64,000 nt of DNA from Sphingobium sp. 66-54 (GTDB taxonomy: Bacteria > Pseudomonadota > Alphaproteobacteria > Sphingomonadales > Sphingomonadaceae), in NCBI GenBank assembly GCA_001899715.1, contig MKWI01000015.1, forward strand, positions 49,994 to 113,993, given 5' to 3'. The translations under genes and the position numbers were made by a program. Positions 8,724 through 17,624 of this stretch are shown here, one piece after another. Under the pieces are notes generated by a model that was not told where the DNA came from, made no database searches, and worked only from the letters and a program-made list of their open reading frames with translations. Each line of letters opens with the position of its first letter. Position 1 is the stretch's first letter.

Positions 8724-9572
8724 TCAGGCGGCGGGCGCGGCCTCGCCCTTCATGCGTGCGGTTTCTGCGGCGGTCGATTGCGGCCCGGTGTTGCGGTTGT
8801 ACAGACCGCCGCCGACACCGGCGCCCTTCAGGAACGGCTCCGGATCGCCCTCGCGCAGTTGCAGGCCGAAGATCGGCGACAGGCCGGGGTGCCGGCCGAG
8901 GCCACCGTAGAGATCGAACCCGCGCTCGATCCAGTCGCGCAGCGGATCGTCGTCGGTCAGCACCGGCGTGTCGGCGACCGAGGCGGTGAACAGGAACACG
9001 GCCAGCAGGCGGAAGTCGGCATAATTGGGCGTATCGCCGCCGAACCACTTGTTCTCCGCCAGCGCGTTACGCATCAGTTGCAGCGTTGGCGGGACGAGTG
9101 GCAGCCGATCCTCGCGGCCGACGATGATGTCCTCGATCTTGCGGCCGAACATGCGCTCGCGCGATTCGGTGACATAGGCGTGGTCCTGCGGCAGCGAGCG
9201 GTCGCGATACTGCTTGATGAAGCAGGTCATCCACGGGCTGATCGCGGTCTGCCACAGCCAGCCTTCCATCGCCTGGGTCAACGCCTTGACGCTGGGGTGC
9301 GGAATGAGCGTCGGCCGGTCGGGATAGGTCTCGTCGAGATATTCGGCGATCAGCCAGCTATCGAGCACCCATTTGCCATCGTCGACGATGGCGGGGAGGC
9401 GCTCGGTCTTGCCGCCGGTCCGCTCGGGAATGCCGGAGAAGCCGCCGGGCACGATATCCAACTCGAACCCTTTGTGGGCGATGGCATATTTGGTCGCCCA
9501 CACGAACGGGCTGATCGTTGCGCCGCTCGCCAGCGCCAGGTCATAGATCGTGATCTTGTTGTCTTTCGCCAT
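8724..9572 (-). CDS. Glutathione S-transferase, LigE-type beta-etherase-like
   Basis: LigE-type glutathione transferases cleave the beta-aryl ether bond of lignin-derived ketones using glutathione, in sphingomonads such as Sphingobium SYK-6. The 282-residue product starts MAKDNKITIYDLALASGATI and has the thioredoxin-like N-domain with SPFVWATKYAIAHKGFELDI and WVLDSWLIAEYLDETYPDRP. The C-domain includes PQDHAYVTESRERMFG and REDRLPLVPPTLQLM, and ends in LREGDPEPF. These match my memory of LigE/LigP along the whole length, including its unusual size. The start at 9572 has a good AGAGGA site; an extension to 9674 was rejected. No other lignin gene is adjacent, so the substrate is unproven. Confidence 0.8.
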   Translation of the reverse strand: MAKDNKITIYDLALASGATISPFVWATKYAIAHKGFELDIVPGGFSGIPERTGGKTERLPAIVDDGKWVLDSWLIAEYLDETYPDRPTLIPHPSVKALTQAMEGWLWQTAISPWMTCFIKQYRDRSLPQDHAYVTESRERMFGRKIEDIIVGREDRLPLVPPTLQLMRNALAENKWFGGDTPNYADFRLLAVFLFTASVADTPVLTDDDPLRDWIERGFDLYGGLGRHPGLSPIFGLQLREGDPEPFLKGAGVGGGLYNRNTGPQSTAAETARMKGEAAPAA

Positions 9573-9767
9573 GGCATCCTCTTTGCGGATCGGGGTCTCA
9601 CTGCATCGGGCATAAGGGCAAGATGTTCGTAAGGCCAGTGGCATCGTGCCGGTTCGGGCGGCTGGGCGGAGCATGGCGGTTCAAGCGGTATGTTGACTAT
9701 GTCTGGAACGGAGGGTGTGCTGGCACGTCCGCCCTCCCGCGCGCTCAGGCTCGTGTCAGCCGTGTCA

Positions 9768-10574
9768 TCAGAGCGCTGCCAGCAGCGTCCGGCTCTCCGC
9801 CGTGGCGGACAGCATCGCTCCGTCTTCGATCAGCCAGCATTGGCCCGCGTCCCAAGCTTGCCCGTCGAGCGTGCCATGGCCGGTGAGCGGGATGAACCAG
9901 CATTGGCCGGCGGCGCCGAGGGCGTGGTCGCCGGCTGCGAAAGTGGCGAGTTGCAGCGCAAAGGGGGCCTCATCGCGGCCGAGCAGGGCGGCGGCGTCGC
10001 GCTCGGCCACATTGGTGGCCGTGCGCGCATAAGGCTCGGCGCGGCTGACCGCGACGCCATCGTCCAGATGCAGTTCGCGCGGGCGGCCATAGTCGTAGAG
10101 CCGGTAGGTCACATCGACATTCTGCTGGACCTCGACCAGCGTCACGCCCGCGCCGATGGCGTGGACGGTGCCGGCCGGAATGAAGAAGAAATCGCCTGCG
10201 CGCACCGGCTTCCAGTCGATGAGTTGCTCGATCCGGCCGTCGAGCGAGGCTGCGCGCAGGGCCTCGGCGTCGAGCGGCTGGTGGGTGCCCATGCCGAGCG
10301 TGGCGCCGGGCTCGGCATCGAGGATCAGCCAGCATTCGCTCTTGCCGCCGGGCAGGCCGCGCGCCCGTCCCTGTACATCGTTGGGGTGAACCTGGATGGA
10401 GAGCCGCTCGCTGGTGAAGATATATTTGACCAGCAGCGGCGGGTGCTGGCCGTCCGGCCCGTCGAACCACACCTCGCCGATCCTGCGCCCCGCGCCATCC
10501 GGGAAGAAACCGGGCAGATCGGTGCGCCCCCAGGGTTTCTCGACATATTTGGTGGCGAGTCGGGTGGCGGTCAT
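9768..10574 (-). CDS. manA: Mannose-6-phosphate isomerase, class I (short form)
   Basis: Interconverts mannose-6-phosphate and fructose-6-phosphate, feeding GDP-mannose synthesis or mannose use. The 268-residue cupin enzyme carries the type I metal-binding motifs SIQVHPND and KSECWLIL in the first half and VHAIGAGVTLVEVQQNVDVT near residue 150. It begins with KPWGRTDLPGF, typical of the short proteobacterial form. It starts 3 bases after the amidohydrolase gene stops, so it is the last gene of a three-gene - strand operon. Confidence 0.9.
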   Translation of the reverse strand: MTATRLATKYVEKPWGRTDLPGFFPDGAGRRIGEVWFDGPDGQHPPLLVKYIFTSERLSIQVHPNDVQGRARGLPGGKSECWLILDAEPGATLGMGTHQPLDAEALRAASLDGRIEQLIDWKPVRAGDFFFIPAGTVHAIGAGVTLVEVQQNVDVTYRLYDYGRPRELHLDDGVAVSRAEPYARTATNVAERDAAALLGRDEAPFALQLATFAAGDHALGAAGQCWFIPLTGHGTLDGQAWDAGQCWLIEDGAMLSATAESRTLLAAL

Positions 10575-10577
10575 GGC

Positions 10578-12293
10578 TTACTCCCGTGGGCCGATCTGGC
10601 CGGGCGTGTCGCTCGGGCGGTTTGTGCTTGCCGTGTCCTTCGTGACGATGCGCTGGCCGCCGATCCACACCTCCATGACCTGCGTGGCGGGTAGTTCGGC
10701 CGGGCGGGCCAGTTCGATGTCGCGGTCAAGGATGAGGAAGTCGGCGCGCTGGCCGGGCGCGAGGTTGCCGAAGCGCTGCTCGGCGAAACCGGCATAAGCG
10801 GCGCCCCAGCCATAAGCACGCAGGGCGTCGGCGAGGGCGATGCGCTGCTCGGGATGCCAGCCGCCCGCCGGCTGGTCGGCGCTATCCGTGCGGGTGAGCG
10901 CGGCCTTGAGACCGAGGAAAGGGTCGGCCGGCTCCACCGGCACGTCCGATCCGAAAGCCAGCGGCACCTTGTTGTCCAGCATCGCGCGCCACGCATAGGC
11001 GCCGTCCAGTCGTTCCGGGCCGAGGCGGGCGGTGGCCATCTGCCAGTCCGAGGCGGCGTGCTGCGGCTGCATCGAGGCGACAATGCTGTGCTGGCCGAAC
11101 CGGGGCACATCAAGGGGGTCGACAATCTGCGCATGCTCAATCCGCCAACGCCGGTCGCCCTTGTAGGTTTCCGAAAGCTCGTCGATCGCGTCCAACACTT
11201 CGGCATTGGCGCGGTCGCCGATCGCGTGGACGGCAAGCTGGAAGCCATCCATCGCCGCGCGGCTCATCTGGTTGCGCAGTTGCGCGGAGGTGAGGCGCGG
11301 CAGGCCGGTCTCGCCCGGCGCATCGGCATAGGGCGCCTTGAGCCACGCTCCGCGCGAGCCGAGCGCGCCGTCGAGCAGCAGCTTGACGCCGCCGAGCCGC
11401 AGCCGGTCGTCGTAGAGCCAGGGCGTCGGGCCGGGACCGGCGATCAGCGAGGCCTGCTCCATGCCGGCGGCATAGCCCATGATGCGGATGCGCAGCGCGC
11501 CCCGGTCGCCGGCGCGGCGGAACGCCTGCCACGCTTCGATGGTGGTGCCCATGTCGGCGATGGCGGTGACGCCGCGCGCGAGCAGCGCTGCCTGCGCCTT
11601 GAGCAACGCCGCGTCGTAGTCCTTGGGCTGCGGCTTGGGCAGCGCGCCGTCCATCAGCCGCATGGCGTTGTCGACGAGCACGCCACCGGGCTTGCCGGTG
11701 CTGGCGAGGATGCGCCCGCCGGCCGGTGCCTTGGTGGCGGCGGTGATCTTCGCGGCGGCCAGCGCGGCATCGTTGGCCCAGCCGGCATGACCATCGACCC
11801 GTACCAGCCAGATCGGCCGGCCGTCGCCAAGCCCGGCAAGGTCGGCGGCGGTGGGGAAGCGGCCGAGGCCCCATGCCTCATGATCCCAGCCGGTGCCGAT
11901 GATCCACGGGCGGCCGGGGTTGGCGGTGGCATAGGCGGCGATCCGCGCCTTGGCCTCGTCCAGCGAGCGGGCGGTGCTCAGGTCGAGATTGAGCGCGGCG
12001 AAACCCAGATCCATGACATGGCCGTGCGCGTCGATCATGCCGGGGACGAGCGTGCGGCCCTTGCCATCATAGCGGAAATCTGGGCGCTCGGGCCGCTTGT
12101 CGCCCCGCTGGAGGCGTTTCTCGATGCGACCCGCGCTGTCGATCACCAGCCCGGTGAAATGGACGAGGTCGCCGCTTTCGTCGACGGTGAGGCCGTTCAC
12201 ATTGTCGATGAGGCCGCTCGCCCCGACTGGCGCGGCGGCAAGCAGCGCGAGCAGGAGCGGGCCGAGCAACCGGCTGGCCTTGCCGACGATCAT
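10578..12293 (-). CDS. Exported amidohydrolase (YtcJ-like)
   Basis: A metal-dependent amidohydrolase of the composite YtcJ/NfdA-like group. From the chosen ATG it is 571 residues, with a signal peptide (MIVGKASRLLGPLLLALLAA...PVGASG) that points to a periplasmic location. Core motifs are PGMIDAHGHVMDLG (metal-binding HxH), VKLLLDGALGSRGAWL, FQLAVHAIGDRAN, and a late SDVPVEPADPFLG containing the metal aspartate. The substrate cannot be told from sequence. The open frame runs up to 12689 but overlaps the next gene, so the internal start was chosen. It is the middle gene of the operon with the dehydrogenase and manA. Confidence 0.8.
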   Translation of the reverse strand: MIVGKASRLLGPLLLALLAAAPVGASGLIDNVNGLTVDESGDLVHFTGLVIDSAGRIEKRLQRGDKRPERPDFRYDGKGRTLVPGMIDAHGHVMDLGFAALNLDLSTARSLDEAKARIAAYATANPGRPWIIGTGWDHEAWGLGRFPTAADLAGLGDGRPIWLVRVDGHAGWANDAALAAAKITAATKAPAGGRILASTGKPGGVLVDNAMRLMDGALPKPQPKDYDAALLKAQAALLARGVTAIADMGTTIEAWQAFRRAGDRGALRIRIMGYAAGMEQASLIAGPGPTPWLYDDRLRLGGVKLLLDGALGSRGAWLKAPYADAPGETGLPRLTSAQLRNQMSRAAMDGFQLAVHAIGDRANAEVLDAIDELSETYKGDRRWRIEHAQIVDPLDVPRFGQHSIVASMQPQHAASDWQMATARLGPERLDGAYAWRAMLDNKVPLAFGSDVPVEPADPFLGLKAALTRTDSADQPAGGWHPEQRIALADALRAYGWGAAYAGFAEQRFGNLAPGQRADFLILDRDIELARPAELPATQVMEVWIGGQRIVTKDTASTNRPSDTPGQIGPRE

Positions 12294-12306
12294 CAACGCG
12301 GAACCA

Positions 12307-13176
12307 TCACGGCTTGCGGATACGCCGCACCAGCGCGCTGGTATCCTGCCGCGCGCCGCCCATTGCGGCGACCTCGGCATAAAACTGGTCGACCAGCGCG
12401 GTGACGGGCAGCGAAGCGCCGATGGCGCGCGCCTCGTCCAGCGCGAGGCCGAGGTCCTTGCGCATCCATTCGATGGCGAAACCGAAATCGAAGCGGTCCT
12501 CCGCCATGCTCTGCCAGCGATTGTCCATCTGCCAGCTTTGCGCGGCGCCGCCGGAGACGGCCTCATGCACCCGGTCGAGATCCAGCCCCGCCGTCTGGGC
12601 GAAGCGCAGCCCCTCGGAGAGCCCTTCGAGCAGGCCGGCGATGCAGATCTGGTTGACCATCTTGGTGGTCTGGCCCGCGCCCGCCTCACCGCAATGGACG
12701 ATGCGCGCGGCGTAGCTCTGCATCACCAGCCGGGCGGCTTCGACCGCCGGTTCGCTGCCGCCGCACATGATCGAGAGCTTGCCCGCTTCCGCGCCCGATT
12801 GCCCGCCGGAGACCGGCGCGTCGACGAAATGCAGCCCCTTGCTCTCCGCCTCCAGCGCCAGTTGCCGCGCGATGCGGGCGGAGACGGTGGTGTGGTCGAT
12901 GAACAGGCTGCCGGCGCGCATGGTGCGGAAGGCGCCGTCGCGCCCGAGGGTGATCGCTTCGAGATCGGCATCGTTGCCGACACAGCTCAGCACGATATCC
13001 GCCTCCTGCGCGGCCTGCGCCGGGCTGACCGCTGCCTCGCCTCCATAGCGCTCCACCCAGGCGTGGGTCTTGCCCATGGAGCGGTTGAATACGGAGAGTT
13101 CGTGGCCGGCGGCGGCGAGGTGCCCCGCCATCGGTCCGCCCATCACCCCCAGCCCGATAAACGCAATTTTTGCCAT
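12307..13176 (-). CDS. 3-hydroxyisobutyrate dehydrogenase-family oxidoreductase
   Basis: An NAD(P)-dependent beta-hydroxyacid dehydrogenase, 289 residues. Rossmann signature KIAFIGLGVMGGPMAGHLA is at the N-terminus, substrate-binding motif DAPVSGGQSGAEAGKLSIM near residue 115, and the catalytic lysine lies in TKMVNQICIAGLLEGLSEG. The family includes 3-hydroxyisobutyrate, tartronate-semialdehyde and 6-phosphogluconate-like dehydrogenases; the exact substrate is not determined here. Start at 13176; an in-frame extension to 13239 would run into the divergent promoter. It faces the threonine ammonia-lyase gene across a 53-base gap. Confidence 0.82.
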   Translation of the reverse strand: MAKIAFIGLGVMGGPMAGHLAAAGHELSVFNRSMGKTHAWVERYGGEAAVSPAQAAQEADIVLSCVGNDADLEAITLGRDGAFRTMRAGSLFIDHTTVSARIARQLALEAESKGLHFVDAPVSGGQSGAEAGKLSIMCGGSEPAVEAARLVMQSYAARIVHCGEAGAGQTTKMVNQICIAGLLEGLSEGLRFAQTAGLDLDRVHEAVSGGAAQSWQMDNRWQSMAEDRFDFGFAIEWMRKDLGLALDEARAIGASLPVTALVDQFYAEVAAMGGARQDTSALVRRIRKP

Positions 13177-13229
13177 GCAGGGGGCATAGAGTGTGTTTTC
13201 TCCCGACGCCAGATGGGATAGGGGGCCCC

Positions 13230-14519
13230 ATGACCACAACAGACCAGCTTTCGCCTCGGGCGGTGCAGCGCGATGCGTTGTCCGCCACCGCTACCTCCGT
13301 CACTGTGGCGCCCGTCACCGTGGCGGACGTTCGTGCGGCGCGGGAGCGAATTAACGGGTCGATCCAACGCACGCCCACCATGGTCAGCCAGACACTCTCG
13401 CAGATGACGGGCGCGACGGTCTATCTCAAGTTCGAGAACCACCAGTTCACCGCCGCCTACAAGGAGCGCGGCGCGCTCAACAAGCTGCTGCTGCTCGGCG
13501 AGGAGGCGCGCGCCAAGGGCGTGATCGCCGCTTCGGCCGGCAACCACGCACAGGGCCTTGCCTATCATGGCGCGCGCCTTGGCCTGCCCGTCACCATCGT
13601 GATGCCGACGACGACGCCGACGGTGAAGGTGATGCAGACCGAGGGGCATGGCGCCACCGTGGTGCTCCACGGCGAGACGTTCGACGAAGCCTATGCCCAT
13701 GCCCGCCGGCTGGAGGCCGAGCGCGGCCTGACCTTCGTTCACCCGTTCGACGACCCGGACATCATTGCCGGGCAGGGCACCGTCGCGCTGGAGATGCTGG
13801 AGGATGCGCCGGAGATCGACACGCTGGTCATCCCGATCGGCGGCGGCGGTCTGCTCTCCGGCATGGGCACGGCGGCGCGCGCGATCAGGCCGGATATCGC
13901 GCTGGTCGGCGTGCAGGCCGAGCTTTATCCGTCCATGTATGACGTCATCAAGGGCGCGAACCTGCCCTGCGACGGCGATACGCTGGCGGAAGGCATCGCG
14001 GTCAAGGAGCCGGGGCAGATCACGCGCGGGATTGTCGACTTGCTGGTTAACGATGTCGTGCTGGTGACGGAGCGCGCGCTGGAGCAGGCGGTGAGCCTGC
14101 TGCTCCAGATCGAGAAAACGGTGGTCGAGGGTGCTGGCGCGGCCGGCCTCGCCGCGCTGCTGGAACATAAGGCGATGTTCGCCGGGCGCACCGTGGGCCT
14201 CGTCCTCACTGGCGGCAATATCGACACGCGGCTGCTCGCCAATGTGCTGCTGCGCGACCTTGCCCGTTCGGGCCGGCTCGCCCGCCTGCGCATCCGTTTG
14301 CAGGACCGGCCGGGGGCGCTCTATCAGGTCTCGCGTATCTTCCACGAGCAGCAGGTCAACATCATCGAGGTGTATCACCAGCGCGTGTTCACCTCGCTGC
14401 CGGCCAAGGGCCTCATCACCGATATCGAGTGCGAGACGCGCGATGAGGCGCATCTCAAGCGGCTAATGGCGGCGCTGGCGCAGGCCGGGTTCGATGCCCA
14501 GCCGGTCGAGCTGGCCTGA
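13230..14519 (+). CDS. ilvA: Threonine ammonia-lyase with C-terminal ACT domain
   Basis: A PLP enzyme converting threonine to 2-oxobutyrate and ammonia. The 429-residue product has the PLP lysine in NHQFTAAYKERGALNKL (around residue 80), the phosphate-binding loop IGGGGLLSGMGTAARA, and an ACT domain over the last 80 residues (RIRLQDRPGALYQVSRIFHE). A single ACT domain of this kind is typical of the TdcB-like or short IlvA class rather than E. coli IlvA with its two regulatory repeats. The start at 13230 avoids an overlapping upstream extension to 13170. It may serve isoleucine synthesis or threonine catabolism. Confidence 0.88.
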   Translation: MTTTDQLSPRAVQRDALSATATSVTVAPVTVADVRAARERINGSIQRTPTMVSQTLSQMTGATVYLKFENHQFTAAYKERGALNKLLLLGEEARAKGVIAASAGNHAQGLAYHGARLGLPVTIVMPTTTPTVKVMQTEGHGATVVLHGETFDEAYAHARRLEAERGLTFVHPFDDPDIIAGQGTVALEMLEDAPEIDTLVIPIGGGGLLSGMGTAARAIRPDIALVGVQAELYPSMYDVIKGANLPCDGDTLAEGIAVKEPGQITRGIVDLLVNDVVLVTERALEQAVSLLLQIEKTVVEGAGAAGLAALLEHKAMFAGRTVGLVLTGGNIDTRLLANVLLRDLARSGRLARLRIRLQDRPGALYQVSRIFHEQQVNIIEVYHQRVFTSLPAKGLITDIECETRDEAHLKRLMAALAQAGFDAQPVELA

Positions 14520-14568
14520 TCCGTACGTGGGATTGCGCAAGGCGGCCGGTCAGGCATAGTGTCGGGTG

Positions 14569-14949
14569 ATGACCGGCACGGCGCAAATCAAGCTCAAGAT
14601 CCAGCTCATGTGCGGCGAGGAGATCGCCATGGGGCCGGGCAAGGCCGACCTGCTCGATGCGATCAAGACGCATGGTTCGATTTCCGCCGCCGGCCGGGCG
14701 ATGGAGATGAGCTACCGGCGCGCGTGGATGCTGGTTGACGTGATGAACCGCTGCTGGCGCGAGCCGCTGGTCGCGACCTCGCCCGGCAGCTCGCACGGCG
14801 GCGGCGCGCGTGTCACCCCGTTCGGCGAGACGGTGCTGGCGCAGTATCGGGCGTTGCAGGCGGCCTTGAGCCGGGCGTCCGACTGCCCGGCTCATGCCGC
14901 GCTGGCGGCCGCGATGCTGGCCGAGCCGCGCGCTAGCCAGAAGGGTTGA
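14569..14949 (+). CDS. ModE-like winged-helix regulator lacking the molybdate-binding domain
   Basis: A DNA-binding protein matching the N-terminal domain of ModE, the molybdate-responsive repressor. The 126-residue product has MGPGKADLLDAIKTHGSISAAGRAMEMSYRRAW (described here as two segments: the initial recognition region and the helix-turn-helix SISAAGRAMEMSYRRAW). It ends without the C-terminal Mop domains that bind molybdate in E. coli ModE. It sits 314 bases upstream of modA on the same strand and is its likely regulator. The start may be GTG 14566 or ATG 14569. Confidence 0.82.
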   Translation: MTGTAQIKLKIQLMCGEEIAMGPGKADLLDAIKTHGSISAAGRAMEMSYRRAWMLVDVMNRCWREPLVATSPGSSHGGGARVTPFGETVLAQYRALQAALSRASDCPAHAALAAAMLAEPRASQKG

Positions 14950-15262
14950 GGGGCGGAGGCGTCCCCGGTGCCCATATTCAGGAATCGTCCGCGGATCCGA
15001 GAGCGTGTCCATGTGAGATAGCCCCCGTGCTCCGGCCAGCGCAGGAGCACAACTTGGTTCAATCGGAATAGGGCGAACTCCAATTTCCGCCTCCTTGCCG
15101 GATTTTCGGCCGGAGCGTGCCGGCACGATGATGCTGAAACAAGGTCTGCATGACGGCCTTGCACGAAGGACCCCTTCGGCTCCGAACCCCTCCGTCCTAT
15201 CGTTTGCCCGCCCTTCCGATTGCTGTATAGCGCGCACTACAGCCATTTTCTGCGGACCGACC
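14950..15262 (+). other. modA upstream region with a decayed family 1 repeat
   Basis: A 313-base gap that should hold the modA promoter and any ModE-type operator. It includes a degenerate family 1 remnant (15027-15050: GTGCTCC and GGAGCAC arms with a changed centre). I could not pick out a convincing operator or molybdenum-cofactor riboswitch. Confidence 0.4.
15027..15050. repeat. Degenerate family 1 repeat remnant
   Basis: The arms GTGCTCC (15027-15033) and GGAGCAC (15044-15050) match the terminal hairpin of family 1, but the internal bases have diverged. Confidence 0.5.
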
Positions 15263-16033
15263 ATGCGCCTCGCTCTCCGATTGTTCCTGCTCGCCCTGTC
15301 GGCCTGCCTGCTCGCGCTGGCGCCCGCCCGCGTGGCGGCGCGCGGGCCGCTGGTGCTGGCTGCCGCGAGCTTGCAGGAGGCGATGACCGATGCGGCGGAC
15401 GTCTGGGCCGCGCGCCGGCACGAGAAGCCGGTGCTCTCCTTCGCCGGTTCCTCCGCGCTGGCACGCCAGATCGAGGCGGGAGCGCCGGCCGACCTGTTCG
15501 TCTCCGCCGATGAGGAATGGATGGACTATGTCGCCGGGAAGGGCCTGATCCGCCCCGGCTCGCGCGCGCCCTTCCTCTCCAACCGGCTGGTGCTGATCGC
15601 CCCCGCCGGCAGCCGGGCCAACCTGACCATTGGCCGTGGGTTTCCGCTGGCACGCGCGCTCGGCACCGGCCGGCTGGCGATGGCCGACCCGGATGCGGTG
15701 CCCGCCGGCAAATATGGCGCGGCGGCGCTGACCAGCCTCGGCGTGTGGGACGGGGTGAAGGGTAAGGTCGCCCGCGCGGAAAATGTCCGCGCGGCGCTGG
15801 CGCTGGTCGAACGCGGAGAGGCGCCGTTCGGCATCGTCTATGCGACGGACGCGGCGGCCTCCAGGAAGGTGCGTATCGTCGGCACCTTCCCGCCGCGCAG
15901 CCATCCGCCGATCACTTACCCCATCGCCTTGCTCAAGACGTCGACCAACCGGGATGCCGAGGCGTTCCGCCGCTTCCTGCTCTCGCGCGAGGGCAAGGCG
16001 ATCTTCGCCCGGCGCGGCTTCGCGGTGCGGTGA
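15263..16033 (+). CDS. modA: Molybdate ABC transporter, periplasmic binding protein
   Basis: Captures molybdate (or tungstate) in the periplasm for ModBC. The 256-residue precursor begins with a signal peptide (MRLALRLFLLALSACLLALA...ARVAARG). Family motifs follow: VLAAASLQEAMTDAADVW, FAGSSALARQIEAGAPADLF (anion-binding serine region), and FGIVYATDAAASRKVRIVGTF near the C-terminus. The start at 15263 is the only one that places the signal peptide at the N-terminus. modB follows after 205 bases containing a large inverted repeat. Confidence 0.93.
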   Translation: MRLALRLFLLALSACLLALAPARVAARGPLVLAAASLQEAMTDAADVWAARRHEKPVLSFAGSSALARQIEAGAPADLFVSADEEWMDYVAGKGLIRPGSRAPFLSNRLVLIAPAGSRANLTIGRGFPLARALGTGRLAMADPDAVPAGKYGAAALTSLGVWDGVKGKVARAENVRAALALVERGEAPFGIVYATDAAASRKVRIVGTFPPRSHPPITYPIALLKTSTNRDAEAFRRFLLSREGKAIFARRGFAVR

Positions 16034-16106
16034 GGATGGCAGGGGGGGAGATGGCAGCGGGCGGCGGCGTGCGTCGGCGGTCAGGGTTCGCGGGCTGTTC
16101 CATTCA

Positions 16107-16181
16107 CCCGTTCGTGTCGAGCGAAGTCGAGACACGCCAACGCTGCGCCAAAATGTCTCGACTTCGCTCGACACGAACGGG
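16107..16181. repeat. Repeat family 2: 28-bp perfect inverted repeat between modA and modB
   Basis: Arms at 16107-16134 and 16154-16181 are exact reverse complements (each contains GTTCGTGTCGAGCGAAGTCG) separated by 19 bases. The unit is the REP-like element frequent in sphingomonad genomes, from memory. Transcribed within the mod operon, it would form a very stable hairpin. A diverged single arm occurs at 22097-22121. Confidence 0.88.
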
Positions 16182-16238
16182 GAGGTATTCGGTTGAGGCC
16201 GCGTTCACGCCGGCCCCTCACATCCCGCAGACACGCGC

Positions 16239-16931
16239 ATGACCGGCGAGGAATGGGAGATTATCGCGCTCTCACTCAAGGTGAGCGGTGTCGCGGTGCT
16301 GGCGACCATGCCGCTCGCTTTCGGTCTCGCCTGGCTGCTGGCGCGCGGGCGCTTCCCCGGCAAGGTGCTGATCGACGCGCTGGTGCATCTGCCGCTGGTG
16401 CTGCCGCCGGTCGTCACCGGCTGGCTGTTGCTCATCGCGTTCGGTGCCAACGGCCCGGCCGGGCGCTGGCTCGCCGACTGGTTCGGCGTCACCCTCATGT
16501 TCCGCTGGACCGGCGCCGCGCTTGCCGCCGCCGTCATGGCGCTGCCGTTGATGGTGCGGGCGATGCGCCTCTCCATCGAGGCGGTCGACCGGCGGCTGGA
16601 AGGGGCGGCGCGCACGCTCGGCGCCTCGCCGCTGCGGGTGTTCCTCTCGATCACGCTGCCGCTCGCCACGCCGGGGCTGCTGGCGGGCGCGGTGCTCGGC
16701 TTCGCGCGCTCCATCGGCGAGTTCGGCGCGACGATCACCTTCGTCTCCAACATCCCCGGCGAGACGCGCACCATCCCGCTCGCCATCTACGGCGCGCTGC
16801 AAATCCCGGGCAACGAGACGGTAGTAACGCGGCTTGCCATCATCGCGGTGCTGCTCTCGCTCGGCGCGCTGCTGGCCTCGGAAATCCTCGCGCGGCGGGC
16901 GGGCTACGGGAAGGGCGGCCATGTCCTTTGA
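16239..16931 (+). CDS. modB: Molybdate ABC transporter permease
   Basis: Inner-membrane channel subunit of the ModABC importer. The 230-residue product has about five membrane segments and the permease EAA-loop region EGAARTLGASPLRVFLSITL, the contact site for the ATPase, followed by GFARSIGEFGATITFVSNIP, a diagnostic ModB stretch. It overlaps modC by 11 bases. Confidence 0.93.
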   Translation: MTGEEWEIIALSLKVSGVAVLATMPLAFGLAWLLARGRFPGKVLIDALVHLPLVLPPVVTGWLLLIAFGANGPAGRWLADWFGVTLMFRWTGAALAAAVMALPLMVRAMRLSIEAVDRRLEGAARTLGASPLRVFLSITLPLATPGLLAGAVLGFARSIGEFGATITFVSNIPGETRTIPLAIYGALQIPGNETVVTRLAIIAVLLSLGALLASEILARRAGYGKGGHVL

Positions 16932-17559
16932 GATCGCGGTCGAGCGGCGGCTGGGCGACGCGCACATAGCGCTCAGCCTGACCAGCGCGGCCGGGCTGAC
17001 CGCTTTGTTCGGCCCCTCCGGCGCTGGCAAAAGCTCGGTGCTCAACATGGTCGCCGGCCTGCTGCGGCCGGACCGGGGGCGGATCGCGGTGGCGGGGGAG
17101 ACGCTGTTCGACAGCGCCGCCCGTATCGACCTGCCGCCCGACCGCCGCCGCGCCGGCTACGTTTTTCAAGACGGCCGGCTGTTTCCGCACCGCTGCGTGC
17201 GCGACAATCTGCTCTACGGCTGGCGGCTCGCCGCGCCCGATCATCGCTGGATGACGCTGGACGAGGCGGTGGCCTTTCTCGGCATCGGGCATCTGCTGGA
17301 GCGCTGGCCGCGCACCCTGTCGGGCGGCGAGGCGCAGCGGGTCGCCATCGGCCGGGCGCTGCTCAGCGGGCCGCGCTTCCTGCTGATGGACGAGCCGCTC
17401 GCCTCGCTCGATGCGCCCCGGCGCGAGGAGATCATGCGGGTGATCGAGCGGGTGCGCGATGAGTTGGCGCTGCCGATCCTCTATGTGAGCCATGATCGCG
17501 CGGAGGTGGAACGGCTGGCCTCCACAATCGTTACGCTGGAGCCGGCACGGGTCGGCTGA
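16921..17559 (+). CDS. modC: Molybdate ABC transporter ATPase, short form without TOBE/Mop domain
   Basis: Powers molybdate import. The 212-residue product has Walker A GPSGAGKSS, Q-loop YVFQDGRLFPH, ABC signature LSGGEAQRVAIGRALL, Walker B FLLMDEPLASLD and switch histidine LYVSHD. It ends right after the nucleotide-binding domain. The usual ModC (about 350 residues) continues into a TOBE/Mop domain that binds molybdate and gives feedback inhibition, which is absent here. Start ATG 16921 lies inside modB; the upstream frame to 16834 was rejected. Confidence 0.92.
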   Translation: MSFEIAVERRLGDAHIALSLTSAAGLTALFGPSGAGKSSVLNMVAGLLRPDRGRIAVAGETLFDSAARIDLPPDRRRAGYVFQDGRLFPHRCVRDNLLYGWRLAAPDHRWMTLDEAVAFLGIGHLLERWPRTLSGGEAQRVAIGRALLSGPRFLLMDEPLASLDAPRREEIMRVIERVRDELALPILYVSHDRAEVERLASTIVTLEPARVG

Positions 17560-17624
17560 GCGCCTGTCCGGGCTTGAGTTTCACCGCGATCGGGTTCAGG
17601 ACGCAGAGCGCAACGGACCATAGA

